DNA from: Methanoculleus sp.
Lineage (GTDB): Archaea > Halobacteriota > Methanomicrobia > Methanomicrobiales > Methanoculleaceae
Direction: 5' to 3'
Assembly: GCA_028698765.1 (NCBI GenBank)
Contig: JAQVVW010000030.1
Span: forward strand, 1-9,601
Length of the DNA stretch: 9,601 nt
This document shows, piece by piece, positions 1 through 7,084 of this stretch (positions are counted from its first letter, which is position 1; the number at the start of each line of letters is the position of its first letter). A program made the translations under genes and the position numbers. The notes below the pieces were generated by a model, which was not told the DNA's origin, made no database searches, and worked only from the letters and a program-made list of their open reading frames with translations.

Positions 1-891
1 CATCAGAAACGACAGCACTCCGTGCACGAACAGCACCGGGTACCCCATCACAAACTTCTCCCACAGCGCGATCACCCCCCCGAAGAGCCCGAGCGGCGCA
101 AGCACCGCCCCGGCGAGGTAGAAGAACGCCAGCGGGTGGAACCCCATCAGGATGTACTTCGTCTTCAGGCGGAAGAGGAAGTTTCCAAGGAGGAGTCTTG
201 AGACCCGGGGAATGTAGGTCGAGTAGTGGATCCCAGATTTCTCCCGGCCGTAACGGGCCGGGATCGTGACGTCCTGCACCCGCATCCCGCAGATGTTTAA
301 CCAGACCAGAAGATGGTTGCAGTAGCCGTAGCCCTGGTAGACACTCTCGAGGGGAAGTTCTGAGAGTGCCTTCGTCGAGACCGCCGTGTAACCGTTCTGG
401 GGGTCCATCATCTGCCAGTAGCCCGAGGCCACCTTGGTGAGGAAGGTGAGGAGGGAGTTGCCGAGACTTCGCCATCGGCTCATTCCCCTCCGGTGAGCCT
501 CGCTGATGAGGCGGTTGCCTTTGGTGTAGTCGACCCGATCGTCGACGATCGGGTCGAGAAGGGTTGGAAGATACTCAGGGTCCATCTGGTTGTCCCCGGC
601 CATCACCGCGGCGATATCCATCCCGTCCGTTACCGCCCGCTGGTAGCCCGAGGTGATCGCCGCCCCGACGCCGCGGTTCGGGTTGTGGTGGATCGGGACA
701 ACTCTCGGATCGTGCCGGGCGTAGGCGTCAATGATCGCCCCGGTCCGGTCGGCCGAGCCGTCGTCCACCGCGTAGACCCGGGTGACGTAGTCGGGGATGC
801 CGTCGAGCGTCTCCCCGATCAGGCCCTCCTCGTTGTACGCCGGGACCACCACGGCGATGCGCTTCCCGCGGTAGCGGGGTTCCTCACGCAC
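1..891 (-). CDS. Family 2 glycosyltransferase, polyprenyl-phosphate sugar transferase type (partial, 3' end outside window)
   Basis: This gene encodes a GT-A fold glycosyltransferase of the dolichyl-phosphate mannose/glucose synthase type, which moves a sugar from a nucleotide donor to a membrane lipid carrier at the cytoplasmic face. It was translated by hand from the minus strand; 297 codons are visible and the frame is open to base 1. Residues 13-22 read AVVVPAYNEE, the usual first strand and nucleotide-binding start. AVDDGSADRT (41-50) is the next signature, and AGDNQMDP (98-105) sits at the metal-binding DxD position in a variant form. From about residue 247 the chain turns hydrophobic, giving two membrane segments, the second cut by the window edge. 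The GTG at 891 was chosen because it leaves 12 residues before the first strand, as is usual in the family. It lacks a clear Shine-Dalgarno site. In-frame alternatives are GTG at 966, 981 and 999 and ATG at 1110. The family is confident; the substrate is unknown. Confidence 0.88.
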   Translation of the reverse strand, partial: MREEPRYRGKRIAVVVPAYNEEGLIGETLDGIPDYVTRVYAVDDGSADRTGAIIDAYARHDPRVVPIHHNPNRGVGAAITSGYQRAVTDGMDIAAVMAGDNQMDPEYLPTLLDPIVDDRVDYTKGNRLISEAHRRGMSRWRSLGNSLLTFLTKVASGYWQMMDPQNGYTAVSTKALSELPLESVYQGYGYCNHLLVWLNICGMRVQDVTIPARYGREKSGIHYSTYIPRVSRLLLGNFLFRLKTKYILMGFHPLAFFYLAGAVLAPLGLFGGVIALWEKFVMGYPVLFVHGVLSFLM

Positions 892-1000
892 ATCGTTGAT
901 TACCGCGACCCGGTCTTCAGATACAGCTGGCCGCGACAGGGCCGCGCTCTCTGCAGAAAAAGGCACCCACCCGGATTGCACAGAATCACACCCATACACT

Positions 1001-1057
1001 GGCCCTCGTCCGGTCGCGTCGCTGCCTGGCTGAGTGAAGCAGGCGGCCCTCGTCCGG
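1001..1057. repeat. Direct 13-bp repeat flanking a short hairpin in the glycosyltransferase leader
   Basis: GGCCCTCGTCCGG occurs exactly at 1001-1013 and again at 1045-1057, 44 bases apart. Between the copies, GCCTG (1024-1028) can pair with CAGGC (1040-1044). The layout is therefore repeat, hairpin, repeat, inside the predicted 5' leader of the leftward glycosyltransferase. It could be a regulatory element or the trace of a small duplication; the sequence does not decide. Confidence 0.5.
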
Positions 1058-1116
1058 ACAGTAATGACCGGAAGGGGGATGGGGTTCTGAAACCTGGGCC
1101 TGGGGACCATTGAGTT

Positions 1117-1138
1117 GAGTATATTATATATAATTTTC
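1117..1138 (-). promoter_or_regulatory. Archaeal TATA/BRE promoter for the glycosyltransferase
   Basis: Read on the minus strand, a purine-rich BRE-like GAAAA (1138-1134) runs into TTATATATAATATA. This is the most TATA-like stretch upstream of the gene. With the archaeal spacing of about 26 bases from TATA centre to start, transcription would begin near 1102-1095. That is downstream of the ATG at 1110, so the ATG is an unlikely start, and a leader of about 200 bases is implied if GTG 891 is used. The start site is inferred. Confidence 0.55.
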
Positions 1139-1363
1139 TACGAATCTGCTCAAGGGAGGGGTGATCCCATTCGTGCTGAGACCGCAGATACTCGCTTAAA
1201 TGTCATTTGTTCCCGTGAAATGACCATGTGAGGGCCATCCGGGTAGAGGTGGCTTTCGCCGGGGGACTCATAATATCTTGTATAATAACATTTCCAATAA
1301 CTATTCTCCTGCGGCGATCTCCTGCAGAATGATTTTTTCGAATCCCCTCCCTGAAAGGGAAAA

Positions 1364-1525
1364 TTATTTCATCTCCGGGAACCGGCGACAGGCCGGACAA
1401 ACCTCCTGAACGTAGCGGTGCCGGTGCCCGGGATCGTGCCTCAGGAAGCGGTGGGGGGCTCTGCCGGTCAGGACCTGCCCGAGGTCTCTCCGATGGGCGG
1501 TGCGGACCCGGATTGTGGCGGAGAG
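1364..1525 (-). other. Start-less 53-codon open frame ending in a CPAC motif; possible gene remnant
   Basis: On the minus strand the frame between a TAA at 1528-1526 and a TAA at 1366-1364 is open and uses mostly C or G at third positions, like the real genes here. Its end reads HRYVQEVCPACRRFPEMK, with a CxxC pair that could bind metal. There is no ATG, GTG or TTG before the last residues, so it is not an intact gene. The antisense frame on the plus strand is open too and has a coding-like first-position G bias. The composition may therefore come from the GC-rich hairpins rather than from coding. Treat this as a weak candidate for a decayed gene. Confidence 0.15.
1371..1487. other. Hairpin-rich GC island, candidate structured RNA
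   Basis: The arm at 1371-1386 (ATC, bulged T, CCGGG, A, ACCGGC) pairs with 1420-1434 (GCCGGT, G, CCCGG, GAT). This makes 14 Watson-Crick pairs with one bulge and one mismatch around a loop of about 33 bases. A second hairpin follows: GGACCT (1471-1476), loop GCCCG, AGGTCT (1482-1487), six pairs including one G-T. The island stands out from its AT-rich flanks. On the plus strand, the TATA-like sequence near 1280-1291 would place a transcript start near 1310, upstream of the structure. Whether it is transcribed, and from which strand, is not shown by sequence alone. It matches no RNA family I can recognise. Confidence 0.35.
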
Positions 1526-1929
1526 TTAATTTATTCAGATTAGCCCGGCCAGTATCGGAGATCCCGGAGCCCCAACTCAACAAATGCCGGAGGAAACTCC
1601 CTATGGCACCTGATCGATATGCGCGTCATGTCAGTACAACAACAGCCACCTCCAGCGGAAGCATCCCGGAAGAACATGGCTCTTGTCGTCAGGACAGTTC
1701 CCGGCAGGATCCGGCTTTTTTCCCGGCCGGTAGCCGTCCCGGGGGAATCAATGGAGGAGGTGATGGGGGCATTGGAATCGCTTGGCCGTGATGCAGCCGC
1801 CGCCAGGGACATAATTATAGGAAGAGGGGGGCCAGGCCCGGGTGAAGCAGCATGCGACCGTAGGTGCTGGATTCGAGCGCCGGGGAACCTGACCCCGATA
1901 GGATGTAAAATAGGGTCGATCATCGGGAT

Positions 1930-1942
1930 GAAAAAGTTTATA
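1930..1942 (+). promoter_or_regulatory. BRE/TATA promoter for the secreted protein gene
   Basis: GAAAAAG (1930-1936, BRE-like) is followed by TTTATA (1937-1942). The TATA centre lies about 27 bases before the ATG at 1967, the classic archaeal spacing to the transcript start, so the message would be leaderless or nearly so. This favours ATG 1967 over ATG 1928, which lies upstream of the TATA box. A second TATA-like element, TGTAAAATAG (1904-1913), could give a longer leader that includes GGAG (1958-1961) as a ribosome site. Confidence 0.55.
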
Positions 1943-1966
1943 GTAAGGTTTAACGATGGAGCCACC

Positions 1967-3214
1967 ATGATGGACCTTCTAAAAGACCTTTTGCTGCTGG
2001 GTGTGGTCATCGCCCTTCTGATCCCTGCGGTGACTGCCACAGACGCAGAGGCCTACATCACGGTGACGACCGGCGATGCGATGGAGTACAGGGGGCTTCG
2101 TATCGCGACCGTCGATGCCCTCGATCCCCTGGAGACAAAAACCTCCCTCGTGACCCTTGAGGGCGACAACCTCACCAGCATCCCGCGCCCGGCGTTCGGG
2201 GTGATAACCCGCGTCTTTGATCCTGCAAGCGGCACCTACCACGCTGCGAACGTGACCGTCACGGAGAACAAGACCCTCGACGGGAGCGCCCTCCCGGAGG
2301 ACTACCGGATCTACACCGACCGGACGATCCCGAACTTCACGGTGAACGTCCCGGACCGGCACGGCAACGTCCTCCTGGTTAAACTCCCGGAGATCCTTGA
2401 TGAAGGTATCAACTTCACCACATTCTTCAGGGCCGCAAAGGAGCAGGGCTACTTCTTCACCGACAGCGCCATCCTCTACAGCAATACGACGGGCATCTCG
2501 GCCTACGGCGGCATCGACGTGAGTGACTACGACGTGGACGACCTGAACTTCACGCTGGTGAGGAACGAGGTCGATCTCTCTAATTTCAGCACTGACGGCG
2601 AGATATTACAGAATATGATGGAGGCCTGGCCCTACACGCGGCCGGAGGCCGGCGAGTACCTCCTCACCGCGGTGAACTACGACAGCGCCAGCGAGACGCT
2701 GCACGTCCTCGCCGCCATGCCGGTCCTCATCCTCGACGGCAACGCCGATGTGGCCTGGAACGGGGATGACCCGTACTACCAGGACCGGGGTGTCGGTGCA
2801 ACCGTCTCCTTTGAGGAAGGAGTAAACCGGACTGCCTATGTGCTGGTCAGGAACGACACGACCTACGACCTCACGATGCGGGTCGATACCGAGGCGTTCG
2901 TAAACCAGCCCATCCCGACCACCATGGCTGACCTGGTCTCGCTCCTCCAGACGGCCGCCGGTGAGGCAAGTCCGGTCACCTACGTCCTGACCCCCAACAG
3001 CACCCCGGCCGGGGCCGATACGGGCTCCGGGGTCGTCATCGCCGAGGGCTACGGACTATCGGGGTCTGCAGATGGACCGGAGGTGGAGATCGGGGCTGAA
3101 GCCCTTGCAGCCCTCGACCCCGGCACCTACTCGCTCTACGCCCTTGGCATGGAGGCCGGGGAGATCGTTGTTGTTGACTACCGGGAGATCGAGGTCCAGG
3201 CAGCCTCCTCCTAG
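1967..3214 (+). CDS. Secreted methanogen surface protein, TIGR04279-like, heavily N-glycosylatable
   Basis: The gene encodes a 415-residue exported protein. Residues 5-24 form a hydrophobic signal core ending in AVTATDA, a plausible cleavage site; no other membrane segment is seen, so the protein is probably released or loosely cell-attached. Eleven N-X-S/T sequons are present (for example NLT at 69, NKT at 101, NTT at 173, NDT at 296), typical of archaeal surface proteins. Two similar units appear: AGEYLLTAVNYDSASETLHV (228-247) leading to a PVLIL strand, and DPGTYSLYALGMEAGEI (384-400) leading to a final strand, suggesting duplicated beta-sandwich domains. The pattern recalls the TIGR04279 extracellular domain of methanogens; that link is from memory and unverified. 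The frame is open upstream to 1619, but promoter position and the signal peptide support ATG 1967 (or 1970). Function is unknown. Confidence 0.82.
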   Translation: MMDLLKDLLLLGVVIALLIPAVTATDAEAYITVTTGDAMEYRGLRIATVDALDPLETKTSLVTLEGDNLTSIPRPAFGVITRVFDPASGTYHAANVTVTENKTLDGSALPEDYRIYTDRTIPNFTVNVPDRHGNVLLVKLPEILDEGINFTTFFRAAKEQGYFFTDSAILYSNTTGISAYGGIDVSDYDVDDLNFTLVRNEVDLSNFSTDGEILQNMMEAWPYTRPEAGEYLLTAVNYDSASETLHVLAAMPVLILDGNADVAWNGDDPYYQDRGVGATVSFEEGVNRTAYVLVRNDTTYDLTMRVDTEAFVNQPIPTTMADLVSLLQTAAGEASPVTYVLTPNSTPAGADTGSGVVIAEGYGLSGSADGPEVEIGAEALAALDPGTYSLYALGMEAGEIVVVDYREIEVQAASS

Positions 3215-3342
3215 ATCTCCTATGATACCGGAGCAGGCAGAAGACAACCACCCGGAGACCGACAGAAGGGCGGCCCCGGGCTACCCTCCTTCCCACCGAG
3301 GGTGTGCGCGACATATCCTCCAGGCCGGAAGGATTGCCGGGA

Positions 3343-3365
3343 GCGGCAGCTGCCCCGGCTGCCGC
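3343..3365. repeat. GC-rich stem-loop ahead of the MoxR operon
   Basis: GCGGCAG (3343-3349) and CTGCCGC (3359-3365) are perfect complements around a nine-base loop. The hairpin lies in the 239-base gap between the secreted protein gene and the operon, about 90 bases before the first start codon. No T-run follows, so it is not a typical archaeal terminator. The gap also lacks a good TATA box (only a weak ACATAT near 3311), so the operon promoter is not evident. Read-through from 1940 with processing or attenuation at this hairpin is possible but inferred. Confidence 0.4.
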
Positions 3366-3442
3366 CCAGTCCGGGATGTGCGATCAGGTCCAATCCCCGC
3401 TCCACCGGGAGGGAGTTGAGCCGGGCCATTGCCTTGAGCGCC

Positions 3443-3456
3443 GGAGGGGTAGGTTG
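3443..3456 (+). promoter_or_regulatory. Shine-Dalgarno site that selects a TTG start
   Basis: GGAGGGG (3443-3449) precedes the TTG at 3454-3456 at a suitable distance. The codon after it begins a short basic segment and then a membrane helix, as expected for a small membrane protein. The frame is open upstream to an ATG at 3304, but that extension is rich in Pro, Gly and Arg, crosses the stem-loop, and has no comparable ribosome site. Confidence 0.65.
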
Positions 3457-3720
3457 ACGGGCACGAGAAAGTATTATGCTGCGGCCGTGCTTGCAGCCTG
3501 GCTCATCATCGCCGCTTTCTTCATGATCTTAAACCGGACGCTCGACCTCGAGGTCTTCTTCGTCCTCGCGTTCATCGGCCACCTGGTCGTCGCGGTCCTG
3601 ATCGACGGGGCCTTCTCCCGGCCGCTCTACATGCGCTACCTCGGCTATCTCATCGCGGCGGGGGTCGCGCTCTTTGCCTACATTGTCGCGGGAAAAATCC
3701 TGGAGATCCTTGCCGCATGA
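3454..3720 (+). CDS. Small three-helix membrane protein, first gene of the MoxR operon
   Basis: This 88-residue protein begins with a short basic tail (TGTRKYY) followed by three hydrophobic segments at about residues 8-27, 34-52 and 60-82. The central helix is preceded by a small acidic stretch (LDLE). No catalytic motif is visible and I do not recognise the family. It starts with TTG behind a good Shine-Dalgarno sequence. Its TGA overlaps the next ATG in ATGA (3717-3720), so translation of the two is probably coupled. Small multi-helix proteins of this kind are often found in MoxR/DUF58 operons, which suggests a membrane subunit or scaffold of the same complex. That role is inference from position. 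The second small membrane protein in this operon (8334-8633) has a similar size and layout. Confidence 0.78.
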   Translation: MTGTRKYYAAAVLAAWLIIAAFFMILNRTLDLEVFFVLAFIGHLVVAVLIDGAFSRPLYMRYLGYLIAAGVALFAYIVAGKILEILAA

Positions 3721-5318
3721 ATTCCCGGACCTCGCATGCTGTCCTCGCGATCGCCGCGGTCGCGGCGCTCCTCCTCCTTGCAGGGGAGGCGGCCGTCCCG
3801 CTCCTCTACAACGCAGCAAACACCTCGACCGCCGCCCATGTTGACCCTGCGACTGTTCCGAAATCGCTCGGCAAGGATGCCGACGCCCTCGTCCCCCTCA
3901 TGGATGACCTCCTCGGCGAGACCGGGACGCTCACCCTCAATATCAAACTCGAGGATTACGAGAGCGCCGAGCGCGACCTCGCCCGCTACACCGAACTCTC
4001 GGCGAAGTTCGACAGACTTGTCATCAATCTGGACGTCTCCGGGACCGACATCGGCGAGTTTCAACGCAACAACCAGCAGAACCTCGCCACCCTCACAGCG
4101 CTCTTGAATGACACCCAGCGGTTCGACGACTTACAAAGGGTCGAGATCGACGTCCAGGGGGATGAGGGCCAGCATGCAGCTGTCATCTATGAGGGCGAGG
4201 CCCTCCAGCAGAAGATGCAGGAGGGGTTTAGCGCCTACGCAAGCCGGGAGAACGCGACGACCCGGATTGCCGGGCGCTACGGCGTGAATGCCACTCCCTA
4301 CCAGGAGAGTGTTAGAAACTATGCGGAGATCGCCGATGCCTCCAAGGGTCGGCAGGAGGGAGCCAGCGGGAGTGCGACGTCTCCCCTCGGGATCGCGGTC
4401 ACCCCTGATACGGGGCGCTATGGAGATACCCTCTCAATCACAGGGACCTACACCGGCGGCACAGCAGAAACGCCCATCGAGGTCTACATCGACAGCCAGA
4501 TAGCCGGGAACGCCACCCTCGATGCGAGCGGCAACTATGCCTGCTCCTACCAGATCAACCGGACCCCGGCTGGACTGCATCTCGCCTACGCGACTGCGGG
4601 CGAGGTCTACTCCACTGTTGCAGCGTTCGAGGTCCTCCCGGGAGAGAACAGCATCACCCTTGCTCTTGCGGAAATGAGCGGGACCGCCGTCACCTGCACC
4701 GGGAACCTCACAACGACCGGGGGTCGGCCGGTCACCGGCGCTCCAGTCGTCCTCAGGGTCGATGGCACGACACTCATCGGGATCGAGACCGACGGGAACG
4801 GCACTTACAGAGAGGAGCTCACCCTCCCCGCCGGGGAGCATACCGTCCGTGCGGAGTTCCACGCCGCGGGCTACCCCCTGAACGCCTCCGAAAGTCCGGT
4901 AGAGACGGTCGTCATCCGGAACGAGGGGCTCTCCCCTCTCCCGTTCGTAGCAGCGATCGCGGCCGCGCTCGGTAGCGGGTGGTATCTCCGCCGCCGGCAC
5001 CGTCCGGGAGAGATAACCCCGGTGCCGGAACCTACAGAGGCAGTGAATCCGGATGAAGAAGCCGCCACTACCCCACCGCAGGTGGAGATCGCGGGGCTCC
5101 CCCCTCGCGATGTTGCAACCGTCCTCTTCCGGGTCCTCCGGGCCCGGCTCGGTCTTCCCGACACAAAGACCCCGCGGGACTGTGCCCGGCTCTCTCCGGC
5201 CCACGCCGGGTTCTTCGAGCGCTACGAGCTGATCCGCTATGCGGGCGAGACGCCCTCGGAGGAGGAGCTCCGGGCGATGGAAAGAGTTGCTCTCGGAGGT
5301 GAAGACGATACAGCGTGA
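3717..5318 (+). CDS. Membrane-anchored surface protein with two Ig-like domains and a DUF4129-like cytoplasmic tail
   Basis: The protein has 533 residues. A signal peptide or anchor covers residues 8-30. Residues 45-220 form a mostly charged, probably helical region with several sequons. Two beta-sandwich Ig-like domains follow: about 224-308 (PLGIAVTPDTGRYGDTLSIT start) and 312-400 (with the GRPVTGAPVVLRVDG linker strand typical of such domains). A single membrane helix at 405-424 is followed by RRRHR, a stop-transfer signal that places the C-terminus inside the cell. After a Pro/Glu-rich linker, residues 462-525 resemble the DUF4129 C-terminal domain (TPRDCARL, then FERYELIRYAGE). DUF4129 proteins commonly neighbour MoxR and DUF58 genes, so the tail may contact the ATPase or DUF58 partner while the outer domains bind a surface target. 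Membrane topology is well supported; the role is inferred. Confidence 0.83.
   Translation: MNSRTSHAVLAIAAVAALLLLAGEAAVPLLYNAANTSTAAHVDPATVPKSLGKDADALVPLMDDLLGETGTLTLNIKLEDYESAERDLARYTELSAKFDRLVINLDVSGTDIGEFQRNNQQNLATLTALLNDTQRFDDLQRVEIDVQGDEGQHAAVIYEGEALQQKMQEGFSAYASRENATTRIAGRYGVNATPYQESVRNYAEIADASKGRQEGASGSATSPLGIAVTPDTGRYGDTLSITGTYTGGTAETPIEVYIDSQIAGNATLDASGNYACSYQINRTPAGLHLAYATAGEVYSTVAAFEVLPGENSITLALAEMSGTAVTCTGNLTTTGGRPVTGAPVVLRVDGTTLIGIETDGNGTYREELTLPAGEHTVRAEFHAAGYPLNASESPVETVVIRNEGLSPLPFVAAIAAALGSGWYLRRRHRPGEITPVPEPTEAVNPDEEAATTPPQVEIAGLPPRDVATVLFRVLRARLGLPDTKTPRDCARLSPAHAGFFERYELIRYAGETPSEEELRAMERVALGGEDDTA
5295..5302 (+). promoter_or_regulatory. Full Shine-Dalgarno GGAGGTGA overlapping the DUF4350 start
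   Basis: GGAGGTGA at 5295-5302 is the complete complement of the archaeal 16S rRNA tail. The best in-frame start by protein sense, GTG 5299, lies inside it rather than 5-8 bases after it. At the proper distance the in-frame codon is ATA (5308). The other in-frame option, TTG 5287, lies upstream. The start of the DUF4350 gene is therefore uncertain by a few residues. Confidence 0.5.
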
Positions 5319-6120
5319 GGCTCTGGGCGTGCTCCTTATCCTCCTCCTCGCCGGCAGCGCGGCGTATGCCCATGCGACCACCACCACCGAAGAGTACAGC
5401 CGCTACAACGTGGGCTGGAACGGCACCTCGGCTCTCGCCGCCGGGGAGATCCGTGACCTCCGTGACCTTGATCCCGGTGCGACCCTCCTCGTCCTCGCGC
5501 CCTATAAAGAGTTCACAGCCGAAGAGGTCGGTTACCTCCAGGCGTTCCTTGGTTCCGGCGGCCGGGTCCTCATCGCCGACGAGGAGGGGGCCGCAAACGG
5601 GCTCCTTGCGGACCTCGGGAGCACGATGCGGGTCCGGCCGGGGAACCTCTCAAGCCTCGACCGTGACCACACTGCCCCCGGCCTCTTCACCGTCCGGGTC
5701 GTCGGGAATGATACGCTGTTTGCTGGCGTCGAGACCGTCCGGGTCAACCGCCCGGCAGCGGTCGAGGGCGGCGAGCCCCTCCTTGAGACATCGGTTCTCA
5801 CCTGGGACGACGCCGACGGCGACGGCCGGCCCGGAGGTTCCGAGACCTTCGGGACCGCGATCATCTGTGCCCGGGAGGGGAACCTCACCGTCCTTGGCGA
5901 CCCGAGCCTCTTTATCAATGCCATGCTCGACGAGAACCCGAAATTTATCGAGAATATTCAGCCGGTCCTGATCGACAGCACCCACAGCAGGACTGGCACC
6001 ACAAGTCCGGTCATCAACGCCCTGGCCTGGGTCCGGGAGACGCCGGCAGCTGCAGCCGCGATAGCCGCCCTTGTCGTCCTGCCGGTGGCCCGGCACTTTG
6101 GGAGGAAGAGAGATGAATGA
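5299..6120 (+). CDS. DUF4350-family membrane-anchored protein
   Basis: The 273-residue product has a signal helix (9-25), an external domain and a C-terminal membrane helix (about 249-266) followed by a basic tail (RHFGRKRDE). The motif SRYNVGWNGTSALAAGEI (34-51), followed by LLVLAPYKEFTAEEVGYL (63-80) and FLGSGGRVLIADEEG (83-97), is characteristic of DUF4350. This domain is related to the GATase1-like/IFT domains of GldG-type transport proteins and is probably non-catalytic. Residues 171-182 (DADGDGRPGGSE) fit a calcium-binding EF-hand loop, with Asp at positions 1, 3 and 5 and Glu at 12. The gene overlaps the end of its upstream neighbour by 20 bases and the MoxR start by 8, consistent with a coupled operon. 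DUF4350 genes usually accompany MoxR and DUF58; biochemical function is unknown. The exact start is uncertain (see the ribosome site). Confidence 0.85.
   Translation: MKTIQREALGVLLILLLAGSAAYAHATTTTEEYSRYNVGWNGTSALAAGEIRDLRDLDPGATLLVLAPYKEFTAEEVGYLQAFLGSGGRVLIADEEGAANGLLADLGSTMRVRPGNLSSLDRDHTAPGLFTVRVVGNDTLFAGVETVRVNRPAAVEGGEPLLETSVLTWDDADGDGRPGGSETFGTAIICAREGNLTVLGDPSLFINAMLDENPKFIENIQPVLIDSTHSRTGTTSPVINALAWVRETPAAAAAIAALVVLPVARHFGRKRDE
6101..6115 (+). promoter_or_regulatory. Ribosome binding site fixing the MoxR start
   Basis: GGAGG (6101-6105) lies seven bases before ATG 6113. This selects ATG 6113 over the longer open frame that begins at 6071 inside the DUF4350 gene. The ribosome site is embedded in the codons for the basic tail of the preceding protein. 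Confidence 0.75.
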
Positions 6121-7084
6121 TAACTTAAAAGAAGATATTGAAACGATCGCGAACGCTTATGAAGAGATCCGGCTGATCGCCCAGCAGGTGGTGGTCGCGA
6201 ACCAGCCCCTCATCGAGGAGATCTTCATCAGCATGATCAGCGGCGGCCACCTCCTCATTGAGGGGGTGCCGGGAACCGCAAAGACCACGGTCTGCAAGAT
6301 CATCGCACGGCTTATGGACTATGAGTTCCGGCGGGTCCAGGGGGCTGTTGACCTCCAGCCTGCCGATATCATCGGGGTCCGGATCTACGACCGGAACAAA
6401 AGCGAGTTTGTTCTCCAGAAAGGCCCGATCTTCACCAACTTCCTGATGGTCGACGAGATGAACCGCTTAACGCCGAAGACCCAGAGCGCCCTTCTCGAAG
6501 CCCTGGGCGAGCGCCAGGCGACGATCGACGGGATATCCTACCCGCTCAGCGACGCCTACTTCGTCATCGCCACCCAGAACCCTTATGACTCCGAGGGAAC
6601 CTTCCCGCTCATCGAGGCCCAGCGCGATCGGTTCATGTTCAGCACCGTCCTCAACCACCTCGACGCAGAGAGCGAGCTCGAGATCCTCCGCCGGGAGCGC
6701 GCTGGAGAACTGGACTGGAAGATCTACCGGGACAGGGTCGCCCCTGTCCTTGGACCGGGCGATATCGGCACCATGGCCGCGACCGTCCGCCAGATCAGGG
6801 TCGATGAGACGGTCCTCACCTACGCACGCGACCTTGTGCTCGCCACCCGGTCTCACGGTGATGTTCATCTCGGGGCGAGCTCCCGTGCCTCGATCGCTCT
6901 CCTTGGCGGCTCAAGGGTCCGGGCGGCCCTAAACGGCCGGACCTACGTCATCCCCGACGATATCCGGGCCCTGGCTCTCCCGGCGTTGCGTCACCGCCTC
7001 CTCCTCACCCGGGAGGCCGCGATCTCCGGGATAACCCCGGAAGCGATCGTCGGCGAGATCGTCGAGAGCGTCGGGGTGTCCTAG
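6113..7084 (+). CDS. MoxR-family AAA+ ATPase
   Basis: This 323-residue cytoplasmic ATPase carries all the hallmarks of MoxR: Walker A GVPGTAKTT (51-59), Walker B FLMVDE (110-115) followed by MNRLTPKTQSALLEAL, sensor 1 ATQNP (153-157), the GTFPLIEAQRDRF segment (162-174) with the arginine finger region, and sensor 2 GASSRAS (254-260). Length and motif order match the family. MoxR proteins assemble into rings and act as chaperones that help insert cofactors or remodel partner complexes, usually with a DUF58 or von Willebrand factor A partner encoded next door. Here the DUF58 gene follows after only two bases. The upstream DUF4350 gene overlaps it by eight bases. All key residues are present, so it should be active. 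The substrate cannot be read from the sequence. Confidence 0.95.
   Translation: MNDNLKEDIETIANAYEEIRLIAQQVVVANQPLIEEIFISMISGGHLLIEGVPGTAKTTVCKIIARLMDYEFRRVQGAVDLQPADIIGVRIYDRNKSEFVLQKGPIFTNFLMVDEMNRLTPKTQSALLEALGERQATIDGISYPLSDAYFVIATQNPYDSEGTFPLIEAQRDRFMFSTVLNHLDAESELEILRRERAGELDWKIYRDRVAPVLGPGDIGTMAATVRQIRVDETVLTYARDLVLATRSHGDVHLGASSRASIALLGGSRVRAALNGRTYVIPDDIRALALPALRHRLLLTREAAISGITPEAIVGEIVESVGVS

Larger units (their letters stand above)
1140..1929. other. Long intergenic region without a convincing gene
   Basis: About 790 bases lie between two divergent promoters. The stretch 1261-1370 is AT-rich and contains TATA-like TTGTATAATAAC (around 1280-1291) and a six-T run (1333-1338). The stretch 1371-1525 is distinctly GC-rich and hairpin-rich (separate entry). 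The stretch 1530-1927 contains open frames on both strands, but their codon choice is irregular and no good ribosome site precedes them. A CCGG-loop-CCGG hairpin followed by six T (1701-1721) resembles a weak terminator, but no transcript is known to enter it. I see no tRNA, rRNA, CRISPR or insertion-sequence ends. Confidence 0.6.
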